In this document: positions 46,661 to 57,420 of the stretch, piece by piece
How positions within the stretch are numbered: the first letter of the stretch is position 1
Layout of the letters: every line of letters starts with the position of its first letter
Origin: Fasciolopsis buskii
Lineage: Eukaryota > Platyhelminthes > Trematoda > Plagiorchiida > Fasciolidae
Direction of reading: 5' to 3'
Assembly (NCBI GenBank): GCA_008360955.1
Contig: LUCM01009174.1
Coordinates: 445,389 to 509,388, forward strand
Length of the DNA: 64,000 nucleotides
Translations under genes and position numbers: made by a program
Notes under the pieces: generated by a model
What the model was told of the DNA's origin: nothing
The model's input: the letters and a program-made list of their open reading frames with translations, nothing else
The model's database searches: none

Positions 46661-47880
46661 ACGGCATTCAGATATTTCTCCTGGTGACTGGTGGTTGTCT
46701 GTCCAAATCGTACAACCACATGGCACTTGCTACCGTGAGCGTTTTGTCGTCTGAATGCCAAGTTAGACTTTTTTTGAATAAACCGGTATATATTAGATGG
46801 AATTTACGAGCGCGTGAGCTCACTTGTACTTTTGTCTTGATCCGCTAATCAAAGTTGAAGCCCTCTATTCTGGGTAATTTTGTTGATCTGCTAACGTAAT
46901 CTGGCAACACTCGTAAGCATGATCCTGTGAGTTTCGACGCTGAGACTCCTAAAATTTGACTCGAAAATCTCCACCTCGTGAACTAGCTGTTTTGAATACA
47001 TTTCGATAAGGCAGGCACTGAATGCTTTGATATTGTCCAATCAATTCTACGTCCCGTTCGTTATCGACGTCCTACACGGAATCCAATCCTAGGTTTACAA
47101 AAGTTTTAAAGAAGCATTTGATCGCCAGTTCCGTTTATCCACGTGTCCCAGCAAGAGTTTGCTTCATTTAGTCTCACCAAACCGGCATTGTGCAGATGCA
47201 TGGCGACGTTCGCATTTCCACGGCATCAAATGAAACCGGAACGTGCTTAGGACGATCGGTTTTTCGCACTGGGTTCTTTGATAATTTATGTAATATCAAG
47301 CAGTAATTACTGCACACTTATTCAATGAATTCCATAAAATTTGTTTTGTTATGAAGAGAGCAGTCTGGATCTACAATTTGCGATTGATTGCTCTCAAAAC
47401 TCCACTAGGATTTATTTCCCGTTCATAGTGCTCGGTTATGCGCAATTTATTTTAAAACGTGAAGTAAATTGTATGCTTTAAGCCCAAGGCGAATTCACTT
47501 TGATTCTATCATTAAATCTGTCATTTCAACTCGTTCAGGCTGGTTTACGCATTCATCCGTCATGCCTTTGCCTAACGGTAGTTCCGTGACCCTTCACCTG
47601 GTATGCATATACACGAAAAACGCTTCATCATTGAACGCATTTTAATGATGAGCAGCGTTTCCGAGCTTCTTCAAAATTTCTGCTGGAAAGGAAATTTCCT
47701 TTATTTAGTTGCTAACGTTTCTATCCCGGCAAATCTTGGGCGTATAAATAGGACACATGGTCAAATTTTGTTGCACTTGTTGCAAGTGGCCCGCTCGAGG
47801 TGAAGCATCAAGTCTCGTGAGTGTGAGATGGTCGATGATCAATTCCAAGTTGTTCAAGTATTTTTATAATTTTACAACAG

Positions 47881-47983
47881 ATCTGGATATAAAACACCAA
47901 AAGGTCAATCAAGTTTTGTGATGCTGAATGTGCGGTCATTAGATTTCGCGTGGAAATACTCAGTGGTCGACGTGTTTCTTTAA
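47881..47983 (+). CDS. Candidate exon
   Basis: The acceptor TTTTTATAATTTTACAACAG (ending 47880) opens a 1-nt-phase frame, SGYKTPKGQSSFVMLNVRSL onward to VVDVFL, TAA at 47981. The other two frames close early. A consensus GTAAGT lies at 47994, just beyond the stop, so the splice choice is unclear. Function unknown. Confidence 0.25.
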
Positions 47984-48464
47984 CTTACTTGGTAAGTTGC
48001 AGTATCACCCAGTAATTAGTTTATAAGGGAATTCATTACGACATCAGTTAAAGTAATAAGTATAGAATGATTCGAAATTCCAATTGAAACTGTGGATGAA
48101 GATTTAATTTCAACAACGTTCTGGTTACCGTGTGTAAAATCTCACAAATTGCGCGTTTTTGCTCACACACAGATCTGTTTTGAAGTGGCAACTTTTGCAC
48201 GCAATTTTCAGGTTGACTGGGCCCTATTTCCTAGCCTGCAATTTAGTCACACACTTATTGACTTGTCCTGCACTTGTTTTTTTTCTCATGAATCCTACTT
48301 GCAAAACTTCCCGACCATTTTTTCATCGTTTCGAGGAAACGCAGAATTTTTTCCCCCACGCACCTGATGGTATGGGTTACGGTGCCTCAAATTTGTATAG
48401 CATTCTGTTCGGGGTTTTCGGATTGTTCATTCCTACTGTGACGACACGTGTGACTACTTTTCAG

Positions 48465-48542
48465 CGTATTCTCGTCGGGAAATTTATTGTCGTTTTAACT
48501 TCAGACAATTCTTTGCCTGCAAAGACGCCCAGTACTGAGTAA
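48465..48542 (+). CDS. Candidate terminal exon with poly(A) signal
   Basis: The acceptor GTGACTACTTTTCAG (ending 48464) opens a phase-0 frame of 25 codons, RILVGKFIVVLTSDNSLPAK then TPSTE, TAA. AATAAA lies at 48632-48637, 90 nt further on. The 46136-46250 exon ends in phase 0 and could precede it, at a distance of 2.2 kb. Suggestive only. Confidence 0.25.
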   Translation, partial: RILVGKFIVVLTSDNSLPAKTPSTE

Positions 48543-49159
48543 AACCGACTGAAGTTATCGAGCACGATATGCTTCCAAGTGAATCAACACTACAAAATGT
48601 TACATCAGTTCGGGCATTATCAGAATGATAAAATAAACCGAATTATTTGTGGAAACCAGGAAACTTCCGTGATTTACACATTCGTGAACAAATAAATGGG
48701 TAGCGAATTTCCAATCGCATTCACATATGAACCCAATCTGTGGATGCATTGGCATGGCGCATATTTACTTTCACATACTTGAAGGATAAATTTTAATTCT
48801 AACTAGCAATTATTGCTGTCCTAAATAAGCTTTTGCAGTATAGTTGACACCCCCCTCGGCTATGTCGATCACTAAGCTCGTGATATGAAAGAATAACTCA
48901 CCGAATATGGCATCCTTGTTAGTATCAACGCGGGCAATGACGAATGGACTTCATATAAACAGTGGAAACTTGCGTCCAGTTAAGAATGCCTTTAGGGACA
49001 GAGAGCTGACTACAAGGAAAATGGGATTGCTGGAAGACAGTACTTTAGTACCCGGAATTTGGGCTAAACGTGAAAGATTTTTCGTGTGGTACTTGACAGT
49101 AGCCTTTCGGAACCGTACAAAATCAGTATTGTCTCGTTTATTTTGAGTGATTGAAATTC

Positions 49160-49381
49160 CTAATTAACTATTCTCATTAATGAAGACGGTTCTTGAATGT
49201 AAACATTCCGGATTCCGATAACTACTAGGAGAAAAATAATAATATCAGTTGCATTCAATTCTGCAGTTAAGGCAATCAATACTAACTGTACCATTGACAA
49301 TGATTTCATATACATCACGGTTGTGAATTGCAACTGTTTTTGCATTTGATTGTAAAGCTCGCCTTGAGAAAGATTACCCAT
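49160..49381 (-). CDS. Small ORF with optimal start context, one or two membrane segments
   Basis: On the minus strand the ATG at 49381 sits in CTACCATGGG, with A at -3 and G at +4. It opens 73 codons: a polar start MGNLSQGELYNQMQKQ, then hydrophobic VQLVLIALTAEL and DIIIFLLVVIGI, and a polar end. A small integral membrane protein would look like this. A strong acceptor (TTATTTTTCTCCTAG) lies within the frame, so the region may instead be intronic. No homologue is recognised. Confidence 0.27.
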   Translation of the reverse strand: MGNLSQGELYNQMQKQLQFTTVMYMKSLSMVQLVLIALTAELNATDIIIFLLVVIGIRNVYIQEPSSLMRIVN

Positions 49382-50637
49382 GGTAGTAGAAATGTTGGCG
49401 TATTACATCTACAAACAACGCTGTGTTATTAACATTATATCATTCACAATGTTTCGTTTTGTTCCCAAAAATATCCAAATGCAGAGAATTTAAACATCGG
49501 AAACCAAGGAAACTATGGTAGTGCTGTACCACGTGATCAAACGTTTCTAGAAAATATGCCATATTTATAGGCAAACTTATTTCTCATTGACATTCTAATA
49601 GCCCACCTAATGCCCAATCAATTAATATATTCTACATGTCATACGAATGAATTCGTTAGATATATACTGCGTGTTCTTTTTCGTGTTGGTTCAATTTGCC
49701 GATAAAGACTTCCCGTGTCACATAGCCATGCCCAGGACGGTTGTCCAGCACAGTGGATAAACGCGTTCCAATTAAAACGGGATTGTGATTATGCAATTCT
49801 ATTTCAAATCTCTCACCAACAAATTTACCTAGACAAAGAAACTATGAATAATTAATTCTTTTTGTCAATTATTCAACGGTTCACACGATTGCTCAGTGAT
49901 ATCAGATACCGAAAGACAAAACGGAATAAAATCTCAAATTGGATTAGGTGTTTTGAAGCCAAATACGTGGTTACTTGAATCTCGTGTGTGCTCTTGTCAA
50001 AACGGAAGCATTAGCTATTCGGTTTTGGTAGTTTGTCGATTGCCCATTTTTATTACTGTTTGACAGTTTTCAGTCTTCCAACTGCGTTTATAAAGAAAAC
50101 ACTTATTACAAATTTTACCGCATACGTCCCTTTGAATTTTTACTGACACCATCTGTTCTGTTTTCTCACAAAGCAAATGGCAATTAACAAACGGTTTTTT
50201 CGCATTTGACAAAAAAATGTTGATTAGAACAGACAACAGTTTTTTCTACTCGAAATACGCAGTGATGCGTTAGTTAATTTCGTCCAGTTAGATAAATTCC
50301 AGCTTAGCTGCTCTGACAAGCGAGTTTGCGGTACGTAAGCAAAAATAAATAGCCGATGGAACGATGCTGTGCGCTCGGTTTCGGCATGTGCAAAGTGCAA
50401 AGTCTGAAGGGACCAGCGAGTCCTTCGAATGAAAGACATATCGAGATTGTGATTTGTTTCATCTGTCATTTAGTCACAAAATTTTCTCGGTTCCTGGTAA
50501 CAGAAGGTCCATGAACAATTAGTCTATTTGAGATTCAGTACAATCTGACAGTTTCCACAGTGGTTTAGTTAATCAAATTGCTGAAGCGTAACTGTTCCTG
50601 TTCATCTATACTCAACCCCTATTTAACTGTCCAACAG

Positions 50638-50754
50638 GAACGAAAGAATTCATGGACACTGTGTTTTTTTTGGTTAATTGATACACTTGCTCCACTAATC
50701 AGTTTAATAACCAGTTTAGGGGATCGTGAATGTTGGGTGGTCAAAACATGCTGA
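50638..50754 (+). CDS. Candidate terminal exon
   Basis: The acceptor CCCCTATTTAACTGTCCAACAG (ending 50637) opens a phase-0 frame of 38 codons with ERKNSWTLCFFWLIDTLAPL and a tail ending WVVKTC, TGA. Hydrophobic centre, no family. Single-sided support. Confidence 0.2.
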   Translation, partial: ERKNSWTLCFFWLIDTLAPLISLITSLGDRECWVVKTC

Positions 50755-53422
50755 TTAAATTAATAACATTCTGAATGGCGATTAAATTTGCTTTGATCCA
50801 GTGTGTTTAACATTCCTCGAGATTAGAGGTTTGGAATTTCGTAGACCGCAATAGGCCATTGCCTCGGCTCAGTATGACAACTAGCCTTTTGGAAAGTTAC
50901 ATAATGTCTGAATAACGGTAACTCCGCTCCGGCGTGGTGAGTCCTGACGATTGTGGCATGTGCTGCTTCCATCATAGTCCCCTGTTTAGCATGCAAAGCA
51001 GATCACAGCACAATAACTAACAAACATTATAACAGTAGTACAAGTAATGTGAAATGTCAAACAAACGATCGAATGCTCGGAAGCATAAGTTATTAATACA
51101 GTAGTTCTCAAACGTTACAACACATCACTCAACATGCATTTCTGACCAATTACATTTCACGAAGAGATGGCCAACAGAATTAAGGTTTTTGTTCAAAGTA
51201 ACCAAAACTCGCCTTTTCTGCCCGAACAAAACTCTGCTGGTTGTTCACTTCGTTGGACAAGCTCAGTCGAACGGATCTCCAATAACAAGGGGTCTGGCGT
51301 CGTGCATTTTGTTCGCTTTTCTTGGTTAAATCCAAGAGCAGCTCATTAAATTTTTGAGAATGCTGAGCACTCCAACTGGAAGGAACTTTTTGACAATATA
51401 AGCAAAGAACTTACGGCCGTCCAAGTTCAGTCTTCACATGTAATGAATGGTCTAATGTTCCGTGTTTAGTGAAATCAAGGTCCTCATATTACGTAAAATT
51501 AGGACAATCAAATCACTTAAGTCCAAGGCGTTTGCCCAAAAGTGGCAGAAGTGCGTTTGTTAGGCACCTAAGTGACTATTAGAGCCTCATATGAACCACA
51601 CATATGATGTACAGGTTGCACATGGCATTCACAGACACCGATTCGAAAGAAAATACCCCGTTTCTTGGCATTTTCCTAGTTGGAGTTTTCTCAAAGTGTA
51701 TACTTTCAATGAGCGAGCTGTGATCGGCCATATCGGATTTGGTCCAGTAATCATTAATGCTGACCAAAACGCTCACTGGGCGGTGGCTGTCACTTGCATC
51801 TTTCCCTGTTGCCCGTCCCAATTCATGACTTGTGCTAACCCCACTAAAGAGCACTGCCGCGCTTGCATATCCTGTACTCACTGATGATGGGCGAAACCCA
51901 ACTTAAAACGAGTGACCTCGACCTACAATGATTGCAGGAATGGGTTTGGGTTATTAGTCCTCGGATATCTAGATGGCTGAACTTGAGTGCTTAGTCTTTA
52001 CATAAAACCGCGCTAAATAACCATGTGGACCCTGACTTCCGCTTCTGGTTCTGAGTAGGAGACCATGTTCCCGTCAATACAGTTTTATTTGTATACACAT
52101 GGAGTTTTTTCTGACTTCGTTTGAATACTAGTCGTGTATTGTGTGATTAACTCCAGCTTCCTGTTTATTTGCCCTCTCTGTGTGTTGTACTCGGCTAAGA
52201 TCCATGCTGTTCACCAACCGACCTAACAAGGTTCAAAGAAGTGTTAGGCTGTGTTCCAGGAGATTGTAATGAATGAGAATTTTATCGTATGAGCAAAAGA
52301 GGAAGGCAACCATTTTGTAGTTTACAAACAATCGAAATGCCAAAGATACAACTGTTCACGGCCCTTGATATCGCAACAGCAGACATTCAATTCATTCATG
52401 TACGCATGCATCTGAGAAATAAGCCATTTCCGTGATTAGATCTCTTGGGATTAAATCAACGTATTGTGGAAAATGTGAAAAAGATTGGATCATTTGGACA
52501 GAAAAACATGAGTAAAACAGAAGTTTGTAGTGGTCCAGGTATAACCTTGAAATGGCGGAAAACGTTTCCAGACTGTGAAAATTGCTCGGAGCAGATTCTC
52601 GATATGTCCAATTTGTCATGTAAGTTAGTGGGAATTTGCGCTACAGACAAATACCTTGATATAAGATCCGAGGTATTCCGTAAGCAGACCACCCAGTTCC
52701 AAAAAATTCAGAGTTCCGGTCAAAAGGATGACGCACCTATTGGGCATACATTTCAACCGTGACTAGCCGACAACCAAACGGATATCAATTCGTGACAATA
52801 GTCACTAGAAATTCAATTGCTAACTGTAGTTCTCTGCTTCTAACATAGACAATCATTATCCAAATGTGTTATCATTTTCATTTTAATCCAACAATTGTAT
52901 AGAGATCCAGGTATGAGATGAATCTCTCTGAAAGATACATGGACGTACCGACAAGTTGCAAATTCTGGTGACTTTAACCGAATTCCTCCAAAAAAAGTCA
53001 GATGTTTTGCGTTAATATTGCTGTTTTTATGTTTATAATATATGTCGAAAAAATCGACGACCGAAAAAATAACGTCTACTGGAAGCCACTCGTTTCCCAA
53101 TAAATGTCTCCACCAAACTTCTCCATCGTTTCCATCTCAAACAGGGATACGTGAAGCAATAATTGAAGTCAAACCCAAAGCAACAATTACATGCGTCTAT
53201 GTCAAGTCTCAACTTAGCCGCCATTTATCTCCCTATAGTCAAGCCGGATACGCCGCACAGGACAAAAAGAAGTGTTGGGCATGAGATCCTGTTAAATGCA
53301 ACGTCACCAATCATTTCGATAAAATCCGCAGGAAGAGGACAGAAAATCGTGAGAAAAGGTTGCTTTCCATTGGAACTTGAATCAATCTACAATGAAGTAT
53401 CGACATGCTTGATGAGATACTA
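50755..53422. other. No firm feature
   Basis: A plus frame at 52445-52762 contains several competing splice sites (GTATAA at 52540, GTAAGT at 52622), and two frames are open. A 97-codon plus frame at 51591-51884 is mirrored by an antisense frame. Neither was called. Confidence 0.25.
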
Positions 53423-53718
53423 TTCATGAAATAATTCACCATGTGATATCATCGCTAAACTCATCATAAAGAAACCATCGAAGCACTGTACAGCTGTTTC
53501 ATCCTTGTTAGGAATCATCAGCAGTGCATGTGGACCGCGCCCGAACTGGTACGCGAACCCGAACAAGGACGAACGATTCTGAGTCGAACGCCTTAGCCAT
53601 TACGCTACCGGGCAGGCTCTGGACGGTTTGTTGAACTTCACCACATGATGTTGCACCTATCCGTCATCGATTTGCACGTTTACTGTGCGTCAGCCCACAG
53701 CGATCGACCCCTAGATGG
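53423..53718 (-). repeat. Family 2 SINE-like element, colinear copy
   Basis: In minus sense: a leader of about 110 nt (GGGGTCGATCGC, CGGATAGGTGCAACATCATG), then a tRNA-like head CCGGTAGCGTAATGGCTAAG (box A) with CGACTCAGAATCGTTCG and GGGTTCGCGTACC (box B-like), then a 3' body ending GGTGAATTATTTCATGAA. The whole order is intact, so this copy defines the family. The tRNA-like part is internal, which is unusual for a SINE. Confidence 0.85.
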
Positions 53719-54444
53719 TAAAGTTCAACAACTGTCAACAAGAATTCCTATACTAATCTAAGATGGTAAACCACATGGGCTCCATAGAAGCTGGAAACTT
53801 TTAGATTTCAAAATGGCCAAACTCAGGTGAAGATAACAACACGGTCGTGAAGGCTACTTTCCATTTGTTGCTGCAAAACAAAAATCAAGGCTATAAAGGG
53901 CTCATAGTAACCATGACACCCTAGAAAATGACCTAACATCACCTGCATGTTAGTTTGGCTATCCCTGTGCAACGGATTATGTAGATTTTGCTATAAACGT
54001 TATTCCATATGGTATAGGTAGTTGTTTGTCGGGGCCTTCGCCAGGGCAACAGCTCCGCTACTGCCAGAACCAAGCAAACCAGGACCCTCAGGATGTCCAG
54101 GTACGTGAACTTAAGACTTCCTAGGAGATATCTTATCCGTGTTATTCTTGGGTACAAAATAGTTTGTTACCGCTTTTATCAAATCATCAAGAAGCTCTTC
54201 TTATCCTAAAAGCTGCAGCAATCGTGCGTCAAATTAGACCAGTTAGATGCTTCCACAAGGAAAAATATATGATAACCCGGCATGAAGACTTCAAAGCCGA
54301 CCGAAACACAGTGTTAAGTGTTTGAGTGATATGCAACCAAGAAGGAAACTTTTAGCGATCCATATGCAACACTGCACGATTTGAGAATGAGTGCGCATCA
54401 AAATGATGTATCAGTATAAATTCAGTTGAGTTTGTTTTATTCTA

Positions 54445-54640
54445 ATATGTCAAGGTTGCATTGTGCAACTTGATCTTTGTGTCCGGTGTCGGCTTGATCT
54501 TACCAAAGGAGTTCCGGCGGAGACCGCGCAGAGTGGAAGCCGACAAGTTTGTCCCCGACGATATGAGGACCAGTTATTCGTTTAATGTGCTTCTAAAAGA
54601 CCGCTGCGTGGACGGAATTCAAAAATTCAAACAATGATAT
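54445..54640 (+). other. GC-rich block with open frames, unexplained
   Basis: GC content rises locally. A stop-free plus frame of about 62 codons ends at TGA near 54637 (contains LILPKEFRRRPRRVEADKF and VPDDMRTSYSFNVLLKDR). A second frame is open over 35 codons. There is no ATG and no clear acceptor. It could be a fragment of a transposon or of an exon; I cannot tell which. Confidence 0.3.
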
Positions 54641-55087
54641 TCGTTGGCTGGCCACGCTTGCCAGGTTAGAATACCGTTAGTCGGTTTAGGGAATTTTCCA
54701 ATGGGGCTATTCTGTGAACCGAACCTCGTCACTCCATCGAGTATACTTTCAGTCAGTGTGAACCCACTCAAATCACTTTAAACACTCTGGTTTTGGAGGT
54801 TGTCACCCGGTGATCCACTTGAAAACGCATCGATCGGAGTACACATCTGCAGCTGTTAAGACCAAATAATAATATATCCCAATGAAAGTATTATTTTCTG
54901 ACAAATTTGTTAACTCCGATAAGCTAATTTGCGGTCCATTTTAGTCTCAGCTACTATTTTCGTTGCAAAAAATACTGGTGGTTATTTATGGAGAAAGGAT
55001 AAAGCACCAAAAGATACAGTAACAAACCAAAATACCTGTACTTTTCAAAACACTTGTCAATGGATTGATAAACAAGCCAATCTGCAG

Positions 55088-55142
55088 TGAGTTCGAGCCA
55101 AAAACGTAATTACTACACCACTCGGCCGATTTATCAAAAACG
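55088..55142 (-). repeat. tRNA-like relic
   Basis: Minus strand: TCGGCCGAGTGGTGTAG (box A-like) and GGCTCGAACTC (box B-like), about 30 nt apart. No SINE body follows. Confidence 0.4.
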
Positions 55143-55234
55143 AATTTCCCCAAATATCATTGATTAATCTGGTTTATCACTCAACTGGACGTTCCAAATC
55201 ACGATAAACATAAACCAGTCAACCAACGTAACTT

Positions 55235-55372
55235 TCACACATCGTTCAAGTCGATCTGCTCTTTGTTGATGTCGTCGGGTTTGCTGTTATCCATGTCGGT
55301 ACTATTGGATTCGTTGTTATTGTTCTTGGTGTTGCTCTCGTTATTGTCAGCGTTGTTGACTGATTTCGTCAA
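55235..55372 (-). CDS. Asn-rich acidic C-terminal exon, or AAC triplet repeat
   Basis: On the minus strand a frame of 45 codons to TGA contains NNADNNESNTKNNNNESNST and ends DINKEQIDLNDV. The acceptor candidate CACTTTATTTCGAG lies just above 55372. Asn/Ser/Asp-rich tails are common in regulatory proteins of flatworms and insects. The bases are a degenerate AAC/GTT triplet array, and the plus strand also gives an open Val-rich frame, so a non-coding triplet repeat remains possible. Confidence 0.35.
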   Translation of the reverse strand: MTKSVNNADNNESNTKNNNNESNSTDMDNSKPDDINKEQIDLNDV

Positions 55373-55424
55373 CTCGAAATAAAGTGATGATCGACTGACC
55401 GTTTACGCATCCGTTCTCCATTAG

Positions 55425-55598
55425 ACCAATGTGTTGTCCATGCTGCCTTTAATGTCTCATCTTCCATTACCAAATGAAGATCATCCATCTAGTCGGCGTG
55501 GACCGGATGGGTCGGCTGACAGTTCGAGCACTTTTTCAGCGTCCTCTCCCCTACACTCGTCCGTTGCGCGCCGCCAATCTTTATTCCCGAACAACGAG
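55425..55598 (+). CDS. Ser-rich candidate exon
   Basis: The acceptor CGCATCCGTTCTCCATTAG (ending 55424) and donor ACGAG|GTAGGC (GT at 55599) bound exactly 58 codons, phase 0 at both ends. The peptide includes LPLMSHLPLPNEDHPSSRRG and SADSSSTFSASSPLHSS, typical of a disordered, phosphorylated linker. GC content is higher than in the flanks. The minus strand is also partly open, so strand is not certain. It lies next to the Asn-rich frame on the other strand. Confidence 0.37.
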
Positions 55599-57221
55599 GT
55601 AGGCACTGTTTATTTGTCTGTCACAGAATGGGCACTGGAATGACGTGGCAACGATATGGGAGATACGTAAATATTAAATGATGGAGTGGATAGAATTTAT
55701 GAAGAGCACGTGAGGTTGAGTGTAAAACAAAAACTTCCAATGTGATAAATCGATTTGTAAACGTTTAAAACGATGTAACCGACTGCCCAAAAACATCACA
55801 ATGTTCATTCTACAAAATAAACATAAATTTAAGGCTTTTGCATTTCTCAAATACATGTACAAATACATGTACAAGGTGTGTGCTTAAGGGGGGATTTAGG
55901 CAATTCTTGATCTTCTTGGTAATTCATTGTTCTTTCTCAAATTCTACTAGATTACACATCCTCCACTGGTATGATTGCCTATTGTTCAGTAAGTTGGGTT
56001 TCCGCAAGTTCGAAATGATCGGAGTTTCGAATCCCACATCCGCTGGTCGTAGAGATGGTCGATAATAATTCGCTGTCCCTCGGCTCGTTACCAAGTTCGA
56101 TCAACTGGGACCTTATGGGATAATATACGAATCCACATTTTAGAGTCAAGATTCCCGAGTTCCGACGTTGCACTGGGTCGCACAGGCTATGAAACATACG
56201 GGTACTCACGCCCAATGTGTCCACCGGCTAGTAAAATGAAGAAGAATACAAAGGTCGGAAGCGACAAAAGAAAGCAATTGAAAATAAAACAACCAGTGAA
56301 TTCTCGCGTCAGATAACGGTAGCATTGTAAAACTTAAAGATCAAATTTTGTTTTGATCGAATAAAAATAACCTCCTCTCTTGAAAACAGACTGCCAGCCA
56401 ATTACAGACACATTTATGGGATAGTCGTAATCAACTGAGTAGATTCAGACCTAAGCATAATTTTACTGTCGCGGCTCTTCCTAAAATCGAGGCATCTAAG
56501 TTGTCAAGAGCCTAAACTCCACCGTTGCGAGCCTTAATCTGCGTAAAGCTGAGTGAATGTTGCAAATGGGTGCAGCTTACTGCCAGTACAACTAAGTTTC
56601 AAACCACCTGACATTCATTTGCACCAAAAAAGCAGTTTTGGTATCATATTTCCCTTAAACCTCGCAGATTTTGTCAGTATTCGCTGGCTCTTTCAAGTAG
56701 TGCAACGCCCACTTTCAAGCAAAATCGTCACTTTTAATCTCGGAGATTCAATTTTGGCACAAAACATTCACACCTTCACACTGTGATTAATTTAGCGACA
56801 AACGAAAGAACATTGCTGGAAAAAATAGAAATAACCGTGTTCTTCCCACCCTAGAGAACAGAATTCGATGCGATAGTTACCGACATCATCAAACGCCAAG
56901 AGGAATTTGGTCATTGGGTTAATTCCGCTAAAATATGCTCTTTGTTCTTTAACCATTTCTGTCACATCTAACCAACATTTTGCCTAAAACAGTGCCGACA
57001 ACTTGTGACCTACTTCCAAGGTGATCTCTTGTTGTTTTTAAAAGAAATTAAACATCCACTGATAAGTGACCTCACAAAATCAGGCGTCATGCACAATTAT
57101 TACACGAACAAACTCAATAGTGTGTGAAAAACAATAAATGTTTGTGTTTTCTTTCGTTCTTGGTCATTTTCTTTCCTGCGTCATCGGTCAGAATTGCGGA
57201 TTTCCGCTCTCCCCCTTTTAG
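55599..57221. other. No clear feature
   Basis: AAATACATGTACAAATACATGTACAA near 55848-55873 is a short tandem (12-bp unit, ACAAATACATGT) that is also palindromic around CATGTAC. GTTTCGAATCCCA near 56023 resembles an isolated box B. Confidence 0.35.
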
Positions 57222-57420
57222 GGAACAAGCATACGAAACAAGCGAGCAAACGCCCATCCTCGACTATGCTTTGATGAGTGGCGTGACTGACGTGATTTCC
57301 TCAACTGTTCATTGTCCTCTTTCTGTCACATTTTTCCCGCATCGTTGTCGTACTCGGTTTGAATCGTCAAGATTAGGTGGCGACAGAAGGTTAACAAATG
57401 TAGGCACAGACGTTTGCTGA
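57222..57420 (+). CDS. Candidate terminal exon
   Basis: The acceptor GCTCTCCCCCTTTTAG (ending 57221) is of high quality. A 1-nt-phase frame of 65 codons follows: EQAYETSEQTPILDYALMSG, then a Ser/Thr/Cys segment, FFPHRCRTRFESS and NVGTDVC, TGA at 57418. Composition is balanced. Internal donors (GTGATT near 57293, GTGGCG near 57380) could end it earlier. The frame upstream of the acceptor is also open from a GTG, but that stretch is the pyrimidine tract. Function unknown. Confidence 0.38.

Noticed and set aside
57124..57221. Secreted protein starting at GTG 57124 with a Cys/Phe-rich signal peptide
   Set aside because: The apparent signal peptide is the pyrimidine tract in front of the acceptor at 57221, and the start would be GTG, unlikely in an animal nuclear gene.
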